DNA of 47,642 bases from Candidatus Krumholzibacteriota bacterium (GCA_016926065.1 JAFGPI010000162.1:1-47642), one strand, 5' to 3'; numbered from the stretch's first letter, positions 10,324 to 19,924 are shown. A program made the numbers and translations. The notes: generated by a model not told the origin, from the sequence alone.

Positions 10324-10816
10324 CTATCGCAGTAGAACAATCTTCTTTACCGGCATGAATTCTCCCGCCTGCAAGCGGCAGAAGAATATGCCTGAGGAGA
10401 CATTCGCCCCCCTATCGTTTTTACCGTTCCAGACCTCCCGGTACAAACCGGGTGGTTTCACCCCGTCCACAAGCGATCTGATCTTGCGGCCGCCGGCATC
10501 GAATATCCCTATCCGCACCCGGTTTTGTTTCGCCAGCGAGTACTCGATCGTCGTAGACGGATTGAACGGATTGGGGAAGTTCTGGTGGAGTTCCGTGCGA
10601 TAGCGCGGGGGGACCCTCTTCCACATTGGTGGGGATCCAGTATCTCCGCCAGAATCCCGCGTAGACCGTCACCTGGTAGGCGGTACCGATTCCTATGGGT
10701 GTCGGCTGCCCCCCGGTGCCGTTCGTTTTATAATGGGTGCTCTGGGCGGGTGCCCCGGCGGAGCCGATAACCGAGTTCCGCAGAAAATGCCCCGCCTGCG
10801 CGTTCGCCATGCCCAA
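10324..10816 (-). pseudogene. Decayed/frameshifted secreted protein with T9SS-type C-terminal sorting domain
   Basis: Two overlapping frames: MANAQAGHFLRNSVIGSAGAPAQSTHYKTNGTGGQPTPIGIGTAYQVTVYAGFWRRYWIPTNVEEGPP | RYRTELHQNFPNPFNPSTTIEYSLAKQNRVRIGIFDAGGRKIRSLVDG...KIVLLR, broken at a G6 run 10607-10612; no signal peptide and an in-frame stop just upstream. Confidence 0.7.
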
Positions 10817-10959
10817 AAACCGGGATTAAATTTAGGTGATACTACCCATAGATGTCCAGGGAGGTGATTATTTAGTTCACGCTCCGCGCTCCCTGACCGC
10901 TGAAAAGTCGGGACCGAATTCAATTCCCCATCATATTTCTCGACCTGGATTCGCTAATC

Positions 10960-11373
10960 CTATTCCTCTTCCATTTTAGTACCCACCACGAGTTTTTCCA
11001 AGCCGACGCGTTTGGCGATATCGATGACCCTGACCACGGTGCCATGCGGCACCCTCCGGTCGGCCCTGAGCACCAATGTTTTCTCCTCCGCCAGGGAGAC
11101 AGTGCCGGCCATGACAATCTCCAGACTATCAAGCCCCACCACCCGGTTGTTTAACACGATTTCCTCATCGGGTCCGATGTACAAAACCAAACTCTCCAGG
11201 CGGGACACTTCCGCGCTCTGGGCCGAGGGGAGCTCCAACTTCATTCCCGGCTGCTCCAGGAAAGTCGAGGACACCATAAAAAAGATCAACAGCAGGAAGA
11301 GGACATCGATCAAGGAGGTGATATTGATTAGCAGGCGGTCTTTCTTCTTGTGACTAAACCGCAATATCATCAC
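10960..11373 (-). CDS. exbD: ExbD/TolR family biopolymer transport protein
   Basis: 137 aa; LINITSLIDVLFLLLIFFMVSSTF. Confidence 0.92.
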   Translation of the reverse strand: MMILRFSHKKKDRLLINITSLIDVLFLLLIFFMVSSTFLEQPGMKLELPSAQSAEVSRLESLVLYIGPDEEIVLNNRVVGLDSLEIVMAGTVSLAEEKTLVLRADRRVPHGTVVRVIDIAKRVGLEKLVVGTKMEEE

Positions 11374-11998
11374 CCCCGGCGGCGGGAAGAAGGATACGGA
11401 TCTTGTGTAATAAGGTGCCCGAATATTTTTCTATGTCCATGACCAGGTTCTCGGCCTTGTCGGTAAAATAGTTGAAGGCCACCAGCGCCGGGATGCCGAT
11501 GGCCAGGCCGGTAACGGTGGTGATCAAAGCCTCCGATATGCCGCCGGACAGCACGCTGGCCTGTCCCACGCCCTGTACCGAGATAACATTGAATACCTTG
11601 ATCATGCCGATTACGGTGCCCATCAATCCCAGCAAGGGAGAAGCGGCGGCCACCGTCTCCAGCATGACCAGGCCGCGTTGCAGGACCCGTACTTCCTGCC
11701 GGCCCTGATCGAGAATGACCTCCTTCATTTCGTCCCTGGTCAGGTCCTGATTCCGCAAGGCCGCCAGCAAGATATTGGCGAAGGGGCCGGTATTCGCCTC
11801 GCATATCCTCTGGGCGACCCTGACGTCCTCCAGGCTGCCGATACTTCCGATGGACGCGACTATCTCGGGCGCGATCACTTTCCTGGTGCGAAGACCGAAG
11901 GCCCTCTCTATAACGATGGCCAGGGCGAGAATCGACCCCATGAGCAGGGGCACCATGACGATTCCCCCCTTTTGAAGCTCCGCGAATATTTCCATCAT
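11354..11998 (-). CDS. exbB: MotA/TolQ/ExbB proton channel family protein
   Basis: 214 aa; AAASPLLGLMGTVIGMIKVFN...ISEALITTVTGLAIGIPALVAFNYF; overlaps exbD by 20 nt. Confidence 0.93.
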   Translation of the reverse strand: MMEIFAELQKGGIVMVPLLMGSILALAIVIERAFGLRTRKVIAPEIVASIGSIGSLEDVRVAQRICEANTGPFANILLAALRNQDLTRDEMKEVILDQGRQEVRVLQRGLVMLETVAAASPLLGLMGTVIGMIKVFNVISVQGVGQASVLSGGISEALITTVTGLAIGIPALVAFNYFTDKAENLVMDIEKYSGTLLHKIRILLPAAGGDDIAV

Positions 11999-12016
11999 CT
12001 AACCGACCTCCCACGG

Positions 12017-12946
12017 TTAACGGTAAACCACGTAAATGAATGTCCATTTCAACTCCAGGTACTCATCGGGAAAATCCGAAGGCAGGGGACGGAAGGGCGA
12101 AGAAATTCTGACCGCGTCCACGCTGGTTTCCATCAGGGAGCGATCCCCCTTGTAATCGATCACCTTGATATCCGCCACGGTCCCGTCTGCTAGAACCTTG
12201 AAACTCAAAACGGTCTCCCCGCTGATCATCCCCAACAGGGTGAAAGCTCCCGGGGGATAGGTGTTGGATTTGAGCTTCCGTTTCATATCAAAGATGTAAT
12301 GGGCGTAATCCCAGGCGTAGGTGCTCAGGGATATGCCTCCCAGATCCTCCGCGCTGAATCTTCTCTGGTCATAATCGATATCATCGGAAGACCAACGGCG
12401 CATGGCAGGAGGTCTAAGCCCGGTCTGGGCCAGCAGATAATTTTCCAGTTTCAGGGACGGTCCCTCCCGCCGCCGGGATTCGGAGTAATCGCCTGTCTCT
12501 CCCCGGTCGGCTTCCCGCGGTGGATCGCCCGACCCGCTCCGGGAAACGTCCGCCGGCTCCTTCGGTGACCGATCCCGGCTCACCGCGGGCGGATCGGATG
12601 GGCCGGCGAACACCCGGTAGGGAACGCTCCCCTCGCTGTACGCCTCTCCCTCTTCCTTGTCTTTTCCTTGATAGCCGTCCCGCGCCAGGGCATCCTTGTC
12701 GGAGATAAATCTGCTGCTCTTGGGTCTTTGCCGGACGGCGTCGTCCGGAGTCTCCACCAGTTCGAAGACCAGCGGCTCCATCTCCCGGGCTAGGGCGGTC
12801 TCGGCCCGCTGCGGGAATATCCGTATCCGGGCCAAGGGCCGGTAGAGAAATAGAATCAACAGATGAATCAACAGCGAAACCGCGAGAGCGACGCGTTGCG
12901 ATCGGTATCTGAACAAAGTGATATCCTCACCTTCACGGGGACGCAC
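12017..12946 (-). CDS. TonB-like energy transducer
   Basis: Single N-terminal TM (VALAVSLLIHLLILFLY), long charged linker, C-terminal TonB-type region (VLSFKVLADGTVADIKVIDYKGDRSLMETSVDAVRISSPFRPLP); directly upstream of exbB/exbD. Confidence 0.8.
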   Translation of the reverse strand: MRPREGEDITLFRYRSQRVALAVSLLIHLLILFLYRPLARIRIFPQRAETALAREMEPLVFELVETPDDAVRQRPKSSRFISDKDALARDGYQGKDKEEGEAYSEGSVPYRVFAGPSDPPAVSRDRSPKEPADVSRSGSGDPPREADRGETGDYSESRRREGPSLKLENYLLAQTGLRPPAMRRWSSDDIDYDQRRFSAEDLGGISLSTYAWDYAHYIFDMKRKLKSNTYPPGAFTLLGMISGETVLSFKVLADGTVADIKVIDYKGDRSLMETSVDAVRISSPFRPLPSDFPDEYLELKWTFIYVVYR

Positions 12947-13046
12947 CAGGGCACATTGTTATTATATGCGCGGCACTGGAAATAATCCCGAAAATTATAG
13001 GCCTCATCCAGGATTCCGCCGGGTGAGCGGCAGCGGAATTTTCAGG

Positions 13047-13104
13047 TATCGCGCCGGTGCCGGGGAAGGGGTGATATTATCTATCGCGCCGGTACCGGGG
13101 AAGG
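13047..13104. repeat. Two-copy 23-bp tandem repeat, 35-bp period
   Basis: tatcgcgccggtgccggggaagg (13047-13069) and tatcgcgccggtaccggggaagg (13082-13104), one mismatch. Confidence 0.85.
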
Positions 13105-13208
13105 AGAAATAAATTTGACACTATCCGCTCGAGTAGGATTAGAGGAGAAAACGGCGCGGGATTTTCCGAACCGATCACAGCCGGCGCGGGTACCGGCCGC
13201 CCCCGGAA

Positions 13209-14738
13209 TCAGCGCTTCTGAAGCTCTTCCAGATGCTTCTGGATATTATCTTTCAAGTTCTGGTAGCGCGCGTTTTCCCGGGGATGCTCATCCAGGATCT
13301 GCAGCGCCTCGTTATAATACCGGATGGCGGATTCCCTGTCCCCTTTCTTCAGGTAAGCCTCGGCCAGGCTGTCGTAACAGTTCGCCGATAGGGGGTAGAG
13401 CTCGACGTTAAAGCTCAAGATGGCGATCGCCGCCTGGTAATTCCCCGCCTGCATCATTTCGTACCCTTCACGGTTGAGTTTTCCCTCCGCTACCGCTGCG
13501 TTGCCCGGATTTTCCCGATTGAGATCGCTATAGGACCGGATGAGATCCTCGATCGATTCGTACTCCCGCGGCAGGAAGCCCTGCCATCCGTATTCACGCG
13601 CGATGCCGCGGAGGATCTCGTTGTAAATCAATCCACCGTTATCGGAGTTGGTCATTATGACCGCGCCGTATCCTTTATCCTTATGAGCTATCAAAATACA
13701 GCGGAAACCCTGGTTCCCCCCCGAATGGGAGAAATATACATCATCCCCCTCGCCCACCAGGCCCATGCCCAGACCGAAATTTTCCCCCTGGTGAGGGGAG
13801 AACATTTCCGCCGTCGTCGCGGGGGAAAGCATCTTGTTCGACTCCCCCCGCAGCGATTGCTGCAACTCGACGGCGAAGCGGGCGAGATCGACCGGAGTGG
13901 TCCAGAGTCCGCAGCATACCGAACCGGACGGAAGAAACCAGTATCCTTCGATCACCTTTCCGTCCCGTAAATGTCCGGCCGAAATTTTCTGGGAAAGTTT
14001 TTCCGGAAGTGGCTTCGCCAGCGAGCTGTTCGTCATCCCCAGGGGGGTGAAGACGATTTCACCGGCCAGCTGATGAAGAGGCCTGCCGGTCACATCCTCT
14101 ATCAGCAACTGCATCACGGTATATCCCCCCCCCGAATAGCTGAACCGCGTTCCCGGCACCTGGTCCACCCGGACGGGATCCGAGTTGGCCGGTTCCCTCC
14201 CTTCCAGCACCTCGATAATCGTCGGCACCTCCTCGCCCCCGGCCACATCATAACCCCGGAACCCGTGGACGGTCAGGCCGGCCGTATGAGTCAGTATCCG
14301 TCGCAGGGTCACTTTTTCATCCCGCGTATAATCGTTTTCCGGCACCTTCCACGAACGCAGCTGGTCGTTGACGTCGCCGTCCAGGTCGAGCAGCCCGCCC
14401 TCCACCAGGTGAAGGGCCACCACCGCGCCCACCGGCTTGCTTATGGAGGCAGCCTGGAAGAGAGTTTCCGTGGTGATCGGCAATTCACTTCCCGATTCGA
14501 TTACTCCGTAACCCCGTGCCCAATCGATCCGGAAATCGTTTATAACCGCCAGACTGAGGCCCGGAACTCCATAGTGGTCCATCCGCTCCGCTATCGTCCA
14601 AACCGGCCCCTCCCGGAGCAGGACCGAGGGCAACAGCCCCCGCTCCACCCGTTCGCGGCGCTCTTCGATATCCGTTGATTCCGCCGCCGCTTCGGAGGCG
14701 ATGACCGATAAAACTATAAGCCAGAATATCTTTTTCAT
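13209..14738 (-). CDS. Serine beta-lactamase-family hydrolase (class C / esterase type) with C-terminal TPR-like region
   Basis: MKKIFWLIVLSVIASEAAAES signal peptide; SISK (SxxK), YSGGGYTVMQ (Y-x-x motif), HSGGNQGF; C-terminal PLSANCYDSLAEAYLKKGDRESAIRYYNEALQI TPR. ORF track start 14939 is probably too far upstream. Confidence 0.88.
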   Translation of the reverse strand: MKKIFWLIVLSVIASEAAAESTDIEERRERVERGLLPSVLLREGPVWTIAERMDHYGVPGLSLAVINDFRIDWARGYGVIESGSELPITTETLFQAASISKPVGAVVALHLVEGGLLDLDGDVNDQLRSWKVPENDYTRDEKVTLRRILTHTAGLTVHGFRGYDVAGGEEVPTIIEVLEGREPANSDPVRVDQVPGTRFSYSGGGYTVMQLLIEDVTGRPLHQLAGEIVFTPLGMTNSSLAKPLPEKLSQKISAGHLRDGKVIEGYWFLPSGSVCCGLWTTPVDLARFAVELQQSLRGESNKMLSPATTAEMFSPHQGENFGLGMGLVGEGDDVYFSHSGGNQGFRCILIAHKDKGYGAVIMTNSDNGGLIYNEILRGIAREYGWQGFLPREYESIEDLIRSYSDLNRENPGNAAVAEGKLNREGYEMMQAGNYQAAIAILSFNVELYPLSANCYDSLAEAYLKKGDRESAIRYYNEALQILDEHPRENARYQNLKDNIQKHLEELQKR

Positions 14739-15005
14739 CCCCCTACTCCTTTTTTCTGACTCCTCATTTTTTAATGGAGAGCATATTACAACTACGGAGG
14801 GAGTAAAGAATAGTTGCCCCCGAATCAATTCAATTTTGAGCCATTTAGAGGGAGCAACGTTATCAGAATTAAAAATACACGGTGGCGGCGAATCTGGGAG
14901 GAGGGGCTTGCTCTCCCGCGGGCATCTCCCCACCGGCAAAGCCCGTTAGGGGGAAGGGCTTGTTTCCGAGATGGCCTCCCCCCTCCCTCTCCTGCCTTCG
15001 CCGGA

Positions 15006-15485
15006 TCAACCGCGGTCGAGCAGCATCTCCGAGAGCTCGGCGATGTGGCCCCGCTCCTCTTCGATGACGGCCTGGACGAAACTCTTGTGCTGATTGGAAG
15101 TGATCAATTCCTGCATCTCCAGAAAGAACAGCAGGGTGTTTTTTTCCTGTCCCAGGGCGAACTTGATCGCCTCGGTATCGTTATCCACCGCGCGGGCTTT
15201 TTCCACCGTGCCCTCTCCCTCCAGGAACTCGTGCTGGGAAAGGAATGAATCGTAATAGTGCTCGTACTGCCCCCCGTATTCCTCCTGCGGCACGTAATCG
15301 CCGAGCCCGTCCAGCATTTCCTGGAAACTTTCCGCGTGGCCTATTTCCTGTTTTCTGATCTCCAGAAACCTCGCGCGCAGCTGGGGATCCTCTGCTTTTT
15401 CGGCGAGGGCTTCGTAAAAAAGAACGCCAATATCTTCATCTCTTTTGGCCATCCTGATCAGTTCCCGTGCATCGATAAGTGACAT
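15006..15485 (-). CDS. Ferritin-like / rubrerythrin-family protein
   Basis: 159 aa; DEDIGVLFYEALAEKAEDPQLRARFLEIRKQEIGHAESF ... EKNTLLFFLEMQELI ... EEERGHIAEL (E and ExxH ligands). Confidence 0.8.
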   Translation of the reverse strand: MSLIDARELIRMAKRDEDIGVLFYEALAEKAEDPQLRARFLEIRKQEIGHAESFQEMLDGLGDYVPQEEYGGQYEHYYDSFLSQHEFLEGEGTVEKARAVDNDTEAIKFALGQEKNTLLFFLEMQELITSNQHKSFVQAVIEEERGHIAELSEMLLDRG

Positions 15486-15757
15486 GAGAGTGACTCTCCC
15501 TTCCTTCTTAGGACCTTACCCGGCGCCACCGCTCCGCGACACATTTCACCCGGCCGGGTTTTCGCCGCCTGGCCGCCCGGAATCCGGCTCCCGCGGAATA
15601 AATCCAAAATATCCCGGCAGCGCCTGCCTTTCCTGAAAACTTCCGGGTGGATATAACAATACCTTCTTTCGCTGGGCTTTAGTTACAATCTTCCATCGGT
15701 TCTGTATCCCGAACAGGAATCGTTCCGATTGCATCATGCACGCCCAATTGATCAGGC

Positions 15758-16999
15758 CTACTTTCCCTGCTTCTTGTAATCCCCCAGAACGGAGAGGGCG
15801 AACTCGATGTCGTATTCGGTATGGTTTCCATTCACCTGGAAGCGGATGGTCTGGTCCCCTTGAGGTACGACGGGGAAGTTGAGGCCCGTCGCCAGAACAC
15901 CGTGCTCCTTGAGAAATGCCACGATATCGGTCGTCTTCTGCGTGTCCCGAACCATAAGGGGCACGATCGGGTGTTCACTTTCGATGACCTCGAAGTCCAT
16001 GCTCTTCAGACCGTCCTCGAACTTCTTGGTCAGCTTCCGGAGGTGTTTCAGCCTTTCTTTTCCCTGCTTGCTGTCGAGAAACTCAACGACCTTGAGGGTG
16101 GCGGCCGCCTCGCCGACGGTTATCGGGTTGGAATAGATATAAGTGATCGCTTTTTCGCGCAGGTATCGTGTCACCGTCTCGCTCGAAACGACGTAGCCGC
16201 CGTTGACCCCAAAGGCCTTCCCGAGCGTTCCGATAAGAACGTCCACCTTGCCCGCCTTGGTATATTCCTCGGTTCCCCTCCCCGTCTCGCCGAACGCTCC
16301 CACACCGTGAGAGTCATCCACCATCACCACGATGCCCTCCGGTAATTCCTTTTCGTATTTCTCCGCCAAGGCCATGATCTTGTCGAGCGGAGCATAGTCT
16401 CCGCGCATGCTGAAGATCCCGTCGGTCACCACCAGAAGCCTTTTGGCCTGGGTGCCTATGGATTCCTGGATGAACTGCTCGAGCTGCGCCATGTTGTTAT
16501 GCTTGTAGACCTTCTTCTCAAACGGCCGGGAGAGACGGACCGCATTGATGATGCAGTTGTGGTTCAGCTCGTCGCTTACGATGGTCGTTTCCTTCGAGGT
16601 GAGCGCCGCGAAAACTCCGATCATGGTGGCATAGGCGGCGCTGTAAATCATCGCGTCCTCGCGCCCGTGGAACTCCGCGAGTTTTTTCTCGAGGTCCCGG
16701 TGAGCCTTGAAGGTTCCGTTTATGAAGCGCACGGCGCCCGGTCCGACACCGAACTCGCGCGAGGCTTCTTCCTCCGCATTGATCACGCTGTCCTCCAGTG
16801 ACATGCCGAGGTAGGAGTTCGAGTTCATCCGCAGGAACTCCTTGTTCCCGTATTTCTTCAAGATGTAGCGGGGTCCTTTCTTGCCATCCGGCTTCTTGAC
16901 GCCCACGAAGATCGCCTCTTTGCCCTTCGCCGTTCCCTTGGCGAAGAGCTCCTCGAGTTCCGCGCCCAGGGTCTTTTCCACACTCTGTAATCCCATCAT
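15758..16999 (-). CDS. kbl: Alpha-oxoamine synthase, probable glycine C-acetyltransferase (2-amino-3-ketobutyrate CoA ligase)
   Basis: 413 aa; MVDDSHGVGAFGETGRGTEE, IGTLGKAFGVNGGYV PLP-lysine region; directly downstream of the SDR-type threonine dehydrogenase. Confidence 0.85.
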   Translation of the reverse strand: MMGLQSVEKTLGAELEELFAKGTAKGKEAIFVGVKKPDGKKGPRYILKKYGNKEFLRMNSNSYLGMSLEDSVINAEEEASREFGVGPGAVRFINGTFKAHRDLEKKLAEFHGREDAMIYSAAYATMIGVFAALTSKETTIVSDELNHNCIINAVRLSRPFEKKVYKHNNMAQLEQFIQESIGTQAKRLLVVTDGIFSMRGDYAPLDKIMALAEKYEKELPEGIVVMVDDSHGVGAFGETGRGTEEYTKAGKVDVLIGTLGKAFGVNGGYVVSSETVTRYLREKAITYIYSNPITVGEAAATLKVVEFLDSKQGKERLKHLRKLTKKFEDGLKSMDFEVIESEHPIVPLMVRDTQKTTDIVAFLKEHGVLATGLNFPVVPQGDQTIRFQVNGNHTEYDIEFALSVLGDYKKQGK

Positions 17000-17011
17000 C
17001 TCCTCCTTTAC

Positions 17012-17965
17012 CTACTGGCTGAGTTTTTCCGAAAGCGTTTCGATCATGTCTTTCGTCATAGCGGGAAGTTCGTAGTCCGGCTTCCAGCCCCATTCCTCTC
17101 TGGCGCAGGAGTCGTCCATGTTGTTGGGCCAACTCTCGGCTATCGCCTGGCGGACCGGGTCCACGTCGTAGTCCATCGCGAATTGCGGTATGTGCTTTCG
17201 TATCTCGGCGGCGATGATCTCGGGGTCGAAGCTCATCGCCGTCACGTTGAATGCATTCCGGTGTTCGAGCTTCGCGGGGCTCGCCTCCATGAGCTCGATA
17301 GCCGCCTTGATGGCATCCGGCATGTACATCATGTCGAGGAAGGTCCCGGCTTTGATGTAGCTGGTGTACTTCTTGTTCTTGATCGCCTCATAGAAGATCT
17401 CGACCGCATAATCCGTCGTTCCGCCGCCCGGCAGGGTGACGTTCGAGATGATGCCGGGGTACCGCACCCCGCGCGTATCGACACCGAAGCGCTTATGGTA
17501 GTAATCGCAGAGGAGCTCGCCCGAGACCTTCGTTACGCCGTACATCGTATTGGGGCGTTGGATGGTGTCCTGCGGCGTGTCGTCGAGGGGGGTGGAAAGA
17601 CCGAAGGCACCGATCGAGCTCGGCGTGAATACGGCGCACTTGTGCTCACGGGCCACCTCGAGAACGTTATAGAGACCATTTATATTGACTTCCCAGGCGA
17701 GGTTGGGTTTCGCCTCGGCGACGGCCGAGAGGATCGCGGCGAGATGGATGATCGTATCAACCTTGTATTTCTTGACGACGCTCTCGACCTGTTTGATGTC
17801 GGTGCAGTTCACCGTCTCGAAGGGTCCTGATTCCTTCAATTCACCCGTGGGCTGCGTTCGGTTGACGCCCGCTATGACATTGGCGTTTCCGAAGATTTCC
17901 CTGAGCTTGGGTGTGAGCTCGGACCCGATCTGTCCTACAGAACCCGTAACTAATATCCTCTTCAT
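17012..17965 (-). CDS. SDR-type L-threonine 3-dehydrogenase / NAD-dependent epimerase family
   Basis: 317 aa; MKRILVTGSVGQIGSELTPKLREIFG, SSIGAFG, YGVTK, GVRYPGII, CAREEWGWKPDYELPAMTKDMI, typical of the SDR threonine dehydrogenase subfamily. Confidence 0.87.
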   Translation of the reverse strand: MKRILVTGSVGQIGSELTPKLREIFGNANVIAGVNRTQPTGELKESGPFETVNCTDIKQVESVVKKYKVDTIIHLAAILSAVAEAKPNLAWEVNINGLYNVLEVAREHKCAVFTPSSIGAFGLSTPLDDTPQDTIQRPNTMYGVTKVSGELLCDYYHKRFGVDTRGVRYPGIISNVTLPGGGTTDYAVEIFYEAIKNKKYTSYIKAGTFLDMMYMPDAIKAAIELMEASPAKLEHRNAFNVTAMSFDPEIIAAEIRKHIPQFAMDYDVDPVRQAIAESWPNNMDDSCAREEWGWKPDYELPAMTKDMIETLSEKLSQ

Positions 17966-18184
17966 CTAGCACTGCCTCCTTAATTCGAAGGAAAAACGGA
18001 ATTATATCGATATAGAGAAAAATGTCAATACACACTTTATAAGAACACCCCTGGCATGCAACGGTGATTCTTTTTAAGCTTGCTTTAAATCAGGCACTTA
18101 GAGGAAAACAACAAACAAAAAAACGGCCTCCGTGTGAATCGAGTATTAATGTCTCCGGTGACCAAAATTCAAACCGGGCACGAT

Positions 18185-19075
18185 TCATCTACATTGTTTA
18201 ACGGCATAGATTTCATCGGCCTGCAGACGCAACCATAAATAATCATCCATCGATTTGATCTTGGTTCCCCGCGTGCCGTGTATCGAAAGGAGCTGTCCCC
18301 TCTCCTGAAATCCACCGCTAGATCTCCGGGCATCGTATTCAAACATCTGTGGAATTACTCTAATGCTGTTAGTCAATGCTCGCTTGACGACTTCTATGTT
18401 GCGGGCCAAATATTCGGCGTTTTCTTTTTCCTTCTTACTATCCCGCAAGCATTCATGACAGAAAAACTCATTGAAATATATCCGTTTAAATTTATTTTCG
18501 TCGGTCCTAAGGTGCAGGGATATTTTATCCCGCACCACTATATGATTAAATTCTGGTCCCAAATAATACACGATTTGATGCGTGACCACCGGCAGGCCCA
18601 GGGAATCGGACAGTGCCGATACCTTCTCGCCATCCAACTCGCTCCGCGCCAACACGAGGGACGGATCGAGAAAGGCGCATTCATAGTGGTAGCCGGCCAT
18701 GGAATCCCGGACCTTCTCCCTATAGTCAAAATCTTTCAGTTGGTAAGATATGGGTGCCATCAGTCCCCTGATATATTTTTGCATTTCATGCTCCATGAAT
18801 CCACCGATTATGCCTCCGATCGCTCCCTCGATCGCTTCACCTACGAGTGCTTTCCCCAGTGAAGTAGAAGGCCCCTCGAACAACGATGGGAGAGGCATAT
18901 AGGGTGAGTCCGCTATGTTGACTAGGAGTGAATCCTGCTCTATATGAACGACATGCGCGGTTTCGGTGAGGGACTCCGAAAATTTCCTCTTGAGTTCTAC
19001 GCGCGGAGATCCGCAATTCACCATCAGTGTTAATACCAGAAACGCTACCGCGCGTTCGATACTTCTTGTGCCCAT
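18185..19075 (-). CDS. Putative lipoprotein of unknown function
   Basis: 296 aa; signal peptide with lipobox-like VNCG (LVLTLMVNCGSPRVELK); glycine-rich GEAIEGAIGGIIGGF segment; divergent from the TetR operon. Confidence 0.75.
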   Translation of the reverse strand: MGTRSIERAVAFLVLTLMVNCGSPRVELKRKFSESLTETAHVVHIEQDSLLVNIADSPYMPLPSLFEGPSTSLGKALVGEAIEGAIGGIIGGFMEHEMQKYIRGLMAPISYQLKDFDYREKVRDSMAGYHYECAFLDPSLVLARSELDGEKVSALSDSLGLPVVTHQIVYYLGPEFNHIVVRDKISLHLRTDENKFKRIYFNEFFCHECLRDSKKEKENAEYLARNIEVVKRALTNSIRVIPQMFEYDARRSSGGFQERGQLLSIHGTRGTKIKSMDDYLWLRLQADEIYAVKQCR

Positions 19076-19202
19076 TTGAAAATTCTCCTTATCAAATTCG
19101 TCCCTGCAGAGCCTTGAGTCACGAATACCAATATTATAATCAGCGATAGATATTAAAAAGGGATAAGAATTAAACAGACGAAATAAAAGATAATATACTA
19201 AT

Positions 19203-19289
19203 ATAGTAATTTATTATTAAAATAGTAATTTTATTATTGACACGCAAATTACTTTTATATATAATATGTACGAAAACAGTAATATTACT
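19203..19289 (+). promoter_or_regulatory. Consensus sigma70-type promoter with palindromic operator upstream of tetR
   Basis: TTGACA 19237-19242, 17-bp spacer, TATAAT 19260-19265; perfect palindrome AGTAATATTACT 19278-19289 near the predicted +1; repeated ATAGTAATTT(T)ATTATT upstream at 19203 and 19222. Confidence 0.8.
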
Positions 19290-19318
19290 AAATATTCGTA
19301 TATTCAAGGAGAGTCCTT

Positions 19319-19924
19319 ATGGCACGGGGCAAAAGTCCGAAAAGCTCGAAGAAACGGGAGAGGATAGTAGCGGCCGCGACCGCACTCTTCGCTCGCCACG
19401 GTATCAGGAGGATTACGGTGGAGGAGATCTGCCGCACGGCGGGCGCGAGCAAGATGACGTTCTACAAGCATTTTGCCAACAAGATCGAGCTGCTCAAAAC
19501 GATCTGGCACCGCTGGCTCGAAGAGGGCTACCGGAGACTGGATGAGATCGATGCGATGGAGATCCCCTTCAAGGACAAAATGAAACTCCTGGTGACATAC
19601 AAACTGGAGTTGCTCCCGCAGATGAGCGGGGAGATCCTCGACGACCTCCAAGATGGGGACGGTGAGCTGCTGGCCTTCTTCGAGCAGATCCGCGGCGAGA
19701 ATTTATCCCGCTTCATGAAATTCGTGGAAAAGGCGCAGGCCCGCGGTGATATACGCACCATGCGCCCCGAGCTCTTCCTGGCCCTAATGAACAAGCTGAA
19801 GGAGCTGGCCGAGGACGGCAACCTCCGGGCTGCCTATGGCGATGATCTCGAATTGATCCGGGAACTGCAGGAATTCTTCTTTTTCGGCATACTGCCGGCC
19901 GCGGATAAGGGGAATGAGGCTTGA
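19319..19924 (+). CDS. TetR/AcrR family transcriptional regulator
   Basis: 201 aa; N-terminal HTH RERIVAAATALFARHGIRRITVEEICRTAGASKMTFYKHFANKIELL. Confidence 0.95.
   Translation: MARGKSPKSSKKRERIVAAATALFARHGIRRITVEEICRTAGASKMTFYKHFANKIELLKTIWHRWLEEGYRRLDEIDAMEIPFKDKMKLLVTYKLELLPQMSGEILDDLQDGDGELLAFFEQIRGENLSRFMKFVEKAQARGDIRTMRPELFLALMNKLKELAEDGNLRAAYGDDLELIRELQEFFFFGILPAADKGNEA

Noticed and set aside
11370-12047. 225-aa - strand ORF (Gly/Arg/His-rich)
   Set aside because: Frame-shifted shadow of exbB.
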